Assembly (NCBI GenBank): GCA_937967875.1
Contig: CALBTQ010000466.1
Location: forward strand, 1 to 8,689
DNA: 8,689 nt
Reading direction: 5' to 3'
From: an uncultured Pseudomonadota bacterium
GTDB taxonomy: Bacteria > Lernaellota > Lernaellaia > Lernaellales > Lernaellaceae
The position numbers and the translations under genes were made by a program. The notes below the pieces were generated by a model, which searched no databases, was not told where the DNA came from, and saw nothing but the letters and a program-made list of their open reading frames with translations. This document shows positions 6,842-8,689 of the stretch, one piece after another (the first letter of the stretch is position 1; each line of letters begins with the position of its first letter).

Positions 6842-6943
6842 CCCTCATCCCCGTCCCTTCTCCCACGGGGAGAAGGGAGACTAGGCCGCCGGCATTTACC
6901 CTCTCCCATTTGGGAGAGGGTCGGGCGCAGCCCGGGGTGAGGG
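6842..6943. repeat. Nested palindromic (REP/MITE-like) repeat
   Basis: The outer arms CCCTCA-T-CCCCG (6842-6853) and CGGGGTGAGGG (6933-6943) pair with a single bulged T at 6848. Inside are an 11-bp stem (6854-6864 with 6868-6878), a 9-bp stem (6899-6907 with 6912-6920) and a 5-bp stem CGGGC/GCCCG (6922-6926 with 6930-6934). The last of these competes with part of the outer pairing. The CCCTCTCCC/GGGAGAGGG and GGGGTGAGGG words belong to a style of palindrome I recall as common between genes in many bacterial genomes. It ends six bases before the displaced lexA tail. Confidence 0.85.
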
Positions 6944-6949
6944 GCTCCA

Positions 6950-7064
6950 GCGACAAGGTCTCGAGCTGCGCCCCGCCAACCGCGACATGGCCCCGCTGAT
7001 CTACGACGCCCGCCGCGTGCGCATCCAAGGCAAGGTCGTCGGCCTCTGCCGCAAAATGGGGTGA
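6950..7064 (+). pseudogene. Displaced second copy of the lexA 3' end (direct repeat, copy 2)
   Basis: This 115-bp stretch aligns with lexA 6301-6413 at about 95% identity. Near its left edge it has GTCTC where lexA has ATC: one isoleucine-to-valine change and two extra bases that shift the frame. From the GAG codon at 6963 to the stop, 33 codons differ from lexA at only three third positions, all silent (TAC/TAT, CAA/CAG, TGC/TGT). The stop is TGA instead of TAG. There is no start codon or ribosome site, and the frame runs back through the palindrome only to a stop at 6882-6884, so it cannot be a working gene. It is a remnant of a lexA gene, from either a duplication or an insertion event. 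Confidence 0.92.
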
Positions 7065-7202
7065 GGGTAAAAGGTCAGGAAGGATATCGGTCGGTGCTTG
7101 ATGTCCGCTTGCGCGATGGAATTTCATCCTAGCAGAACCTCTTCAATTCTGTAAAATAGACCGAACTCCGCCACAATACACTAATGAACTGCGAGGATAA
7201 CC

Positions 7203-7796
7203 ATGAGCGACCGACCCAAGCGCATCTACTGCAGCGGACCCTTGTTCAACGAACACGAACGCGACGAAATGGCGCAAATCGCCCGCGCGCTGGAGGGCGA
7301 CGGTTTCACCGTCTTTCTGCCGCAACGCGACGGCCTGGAGTTTCTGCCGCTGGCGCAGATGCTTATGGCGCAGGGGCTCGACGAAGCGCGCGCCAACGCG
7401 TTGTGGGACAAGGCGATTTTCGCGCTCGATGTGTACCAGGTGGTCGAGGCGTGCGACGGTCTGGCGCTCAACCTCAACGGGCGCGTGCCCGACGAAGGCG
7501 CGGTGGCCGAAGCCGCGTTGGCCTATGCCGCGGGCAAGGCGGTCGCGGCGTTCAAGGACGACGTGCGCAGCCTGTACTTCGGCAAAGACAATCCGCTGAT
7601 CGCCGGTCTGTTCGACTGGCGCGTGTGCAGCGGCATGCGTACGCTGTGCGCCGCATTGCGCGCCGACTTGGAGCAACCCCGGCCGCAAACGCTGCTCGCG
7701 CTGCCGGCGCTCGATCTGGGCCGTCGCTTGTGGCTGGCAAAGAGCGCGGACGACGGTTTCGTTTCGCTATTGAATGTTCTGCGCGAAGCATCCTGA
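7203..7796 (+). CDS. Nucleoside 2-deoxyribosyltransferase family protein
   Basis: This 197-residue cytoplasmic protein belongs to the nucleoside 2-deoxyribosyltransferase superfamily, whose members cleave or exchange N-glycosidic bonds of deoxynucleosides or nucleotides in purine and pyrimidine salvage. The N-terminal strand and loop IYCSGPLFN (8-16) is the typical nucleotide-binding start. CDGLALNLNG (84-93) carries the conserved Asp-Gly pair. PDEGAVAEAALAYAAGKAV (96-114) holds the expected catalytic glutamate (E103) in the GxxxE position. The C-terminal 60 residues are longer than in the smallest members and were not recognised. GAGG precedes the ATG by six bases. A lipoprotein gene follows after 46 bases on the same strand and may be co-transcribed. 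The substrate is unknown; hydrolase rather than transferase activity is possible. Confidence 0.82.
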   Translation: MSDRPKRIYCSGPLFNEHERDEMAQIARALEGDGFTVFLPQRDGLEFLPLAQMLMAQGLDEARANALWDKAIFALDVYQVVEACDGLALNLNGRVPDEGAVAEAALAYAAGKAVAAFKDDVRSLYFGKDNPLIAGLFDWRVCSGMRTLCAALRADLEQPRPQTLLALPALDLGRRLWLAKSADDGFVSLLNVLREAS

Positions 7797-7842
7797 CAAC
7801 GCTTCGGCTTCCGGTTACACTGGGCGGCGAGGGAGGAAGAAT

Positions 7843-8643
7843 ATGTGGCGAGCGATTTTCAGTGCGCTGCTTTTATTTGCCTTGATCGTCTTCCTGACGG
7901 TCGGTTGCCGGAAAAACGAACTAGCGCCGGTCGAGGCGGAACCGAAAATCCCCACGGATATCGTCGGCGTTTATACCGGCGCCAAGGTAATTGAAGTCGG
8001 CGGGGAAAGTGTCACCTTCAATGCCGAAATGAGAATCGGTTACGACAACAAAGTGGAAAGCCTGTTTTGGCAGGATGTGCGCAACAGAAAGTACACCGAC
8101 GAAATCCGGTGGACCGCAAAAAACGCCTGTGAGTTCGTGCGCACGCAATATTCCCGCGAGCGCGGTTTTCAAGAGATAAAAGAGGGCGAAGTGCGTATCC
8201 GGCGCCGACAAAGTCGGCTGGATGTGACCGTCGATCTGCCCCAGGCGCAGGAAATCAACGAACTGCGTTTCGAATACGATTATCCGCCGGGCGAGGCCGA
8301 TGCCTATGAAATCGGCGGTCAATTGAATTGGGATCAGGCGCAACAATGTCTGACCGGAAAGGTCATTGCGGTTGTCCCGCGAGTTCCTCCCACGGCGATG
8401 CCGAACGGTTCGTTTGTGGTCGGTTTCGGCAAATCGCGCATCTTGAAGGTGGTGCCCGGACCGCAGGCGATGCCTTCCGGATCGATCAACGACGGGCCGG
8501 GCCTCGGTCAGAAAAAATTGTACGATTTCAATCGCGTGCAATTGACCCATGCGCCCGGCGCCTGGTTTATCGACGCGTTCAATGTCGATGCCCGCGTGGG
8601 GCGACGGGGGGTGATCGAAACGCCGGATACCAGCTATGCCTTC
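7843..8643 (+). CDS. Putative lipoprotein of unknown function (3' truncated by contig end)
   Basis: A long open frame starts at ATG 7843, with GGAGG six bases upstream, and remains open for 267 codons up to the adapter junction. The N-terminus is a lipoprotein signal: MWRAIFSALLLFALIVFLTV followed by Gly-Cys, so Cys22 would be lipidated and the mature protein tethered to a membrane. Threonine at the -3 lipobox position is slightly unusual. The mature part is mixed charged and beta-rich by eye, with FVVGFGKSR at about 191-199 and two internal cysteines at about 96 and 169. I recognise no domain. A reading continued past 8643 would add RSEERRVGKECRSRW, which is translated adapter and not part of the protein. 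The true C-terminus lies outside the window. Confidence 0.8.
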
Positions 8644-8689
8644 AGATCGGAAGAGCGTCGTGTAGGGAAAGAGTGTAGATCTCGGTGGT
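8644..8689 (-). other. Illumina P5/TruSeq adapter, reverse complement (sequencing artefact)
   Basis: All 46 bases, beginning AGATCGGAAGAGC, are the exact reverse complement of the adapter seen at 5-50. It truncates the lipoprotein gene and should be trimmed. Confidence 0.98.

Larger units (their letters stand above)
6801..7202. other. 402-bp region without an intact gene
   Basis: The region between the DUF559 stop and the deoxyribosyltransferase start holds an AT-rich 41-bp lead-in, the nested palindrome and the lexA tail copy. The remaining 138 bp (7065-7202) presumably contain the promoter of the next gene. There TAAAAT (7152-7157) resembles a -10 box, but I find no -35 box at proper spacing. 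No tRNA or other RNA gene was recognised. Confidence 0.6.

Noticed and set aside
6842..6943. Rho-independent terminator for the DUF559 transcript
   Set aside because: The stems are strong but no T run follows them; a mobile repeat fits better, although it might still weaken transcription.
6301..7064. CRISPR or tandem-repeat array
   Set aside because: Only two copies of one long gene-derived repeat; no short regular repeats or spacers.
7921..8550. 209-codon minus-strand frame
   Set aside because: Antisense to the lipoprotein frame, which has a signal peptide and a good ribosome site.
8328..8678. 116-codon plus-strand frame ending in IGRASCRERV
   Set aside because: Its C-terminus is translated adapter and it overlaps the lipoprotein in another frame.
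1..8689. Terminal inverted repeats of about 46 bp that could suggest a transposon or linear element
   Set aside because: Both are Illumina adapter sequence, not biology.

Overview
The window is an assembled short-read contig. Bases 1-50 are an Illumina P5/TruSeq adapter (two mismatches in its first ten bases) and bases 8644-8689 are the exact reverse complement of the same adapter, so genuine biology runs from 51 to 8643 only. The host is a Gram-negative bacterium, because a lipid A/LPS-type acyltransferase and a lipoprotein are present. Most genes are GC-rich (about 65% in a hand-counted part of lexA). The proteins do not let me place it more precisely; an uncultured or deltaproteobacterium-like lineage is possible but unproven.

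Layout, left to right: a 27-codon tail of an unidentified plus-strand gene (51-134); an organophosphate:phosphate-antiporter-type MFS transporter (138-1535, minus); an LpxL/HtrB-type acyltransferase (1691-2698, minus); a relatively AT-rich 465-bp gap; secF without a secD partner (3164-4180, plus); a strong bidirectional terminator shared with a convergent MATE exporter (4279-5658, minus); then, divergently, lexA (5808-6413, plus). After the lexA block come a nucleoside 2-deoxyribosyltransferase-family gene (7203-7796) and a lipoprotein gene cut off by the contig end (7843-8643). Most of these are housekeeping or envelope genes that share no single pathway.

The unusual part is 6301-7064. Immediately behind lexA sits an AT-rich (about 41% GC) TTG-started gene for a small DUF559 nuclease-like protein. 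It is followed by a roughly 100-bp nested palindrome of the CCCTCA...TGAGGG type, and then by a second copy of the last 113 bp of lexA. Within the 33 whole codons shared by the two copies, all three differences are silent, and both copies keep a stop codon (TAG versus TGA). The DUF559 gene plus palindrome is therefore bracketed by direct repeats of the lexA 3' end. This looks like an insertion that left lexA intact and displaced an older 3' end, comparable in logic to elements that integrate into gene 3' ends or to intergenic homing endonucleases. The DUF559 gene begins 24 nt after the lexA stop and may be co-transcribed with it, which would place it under SOS control.
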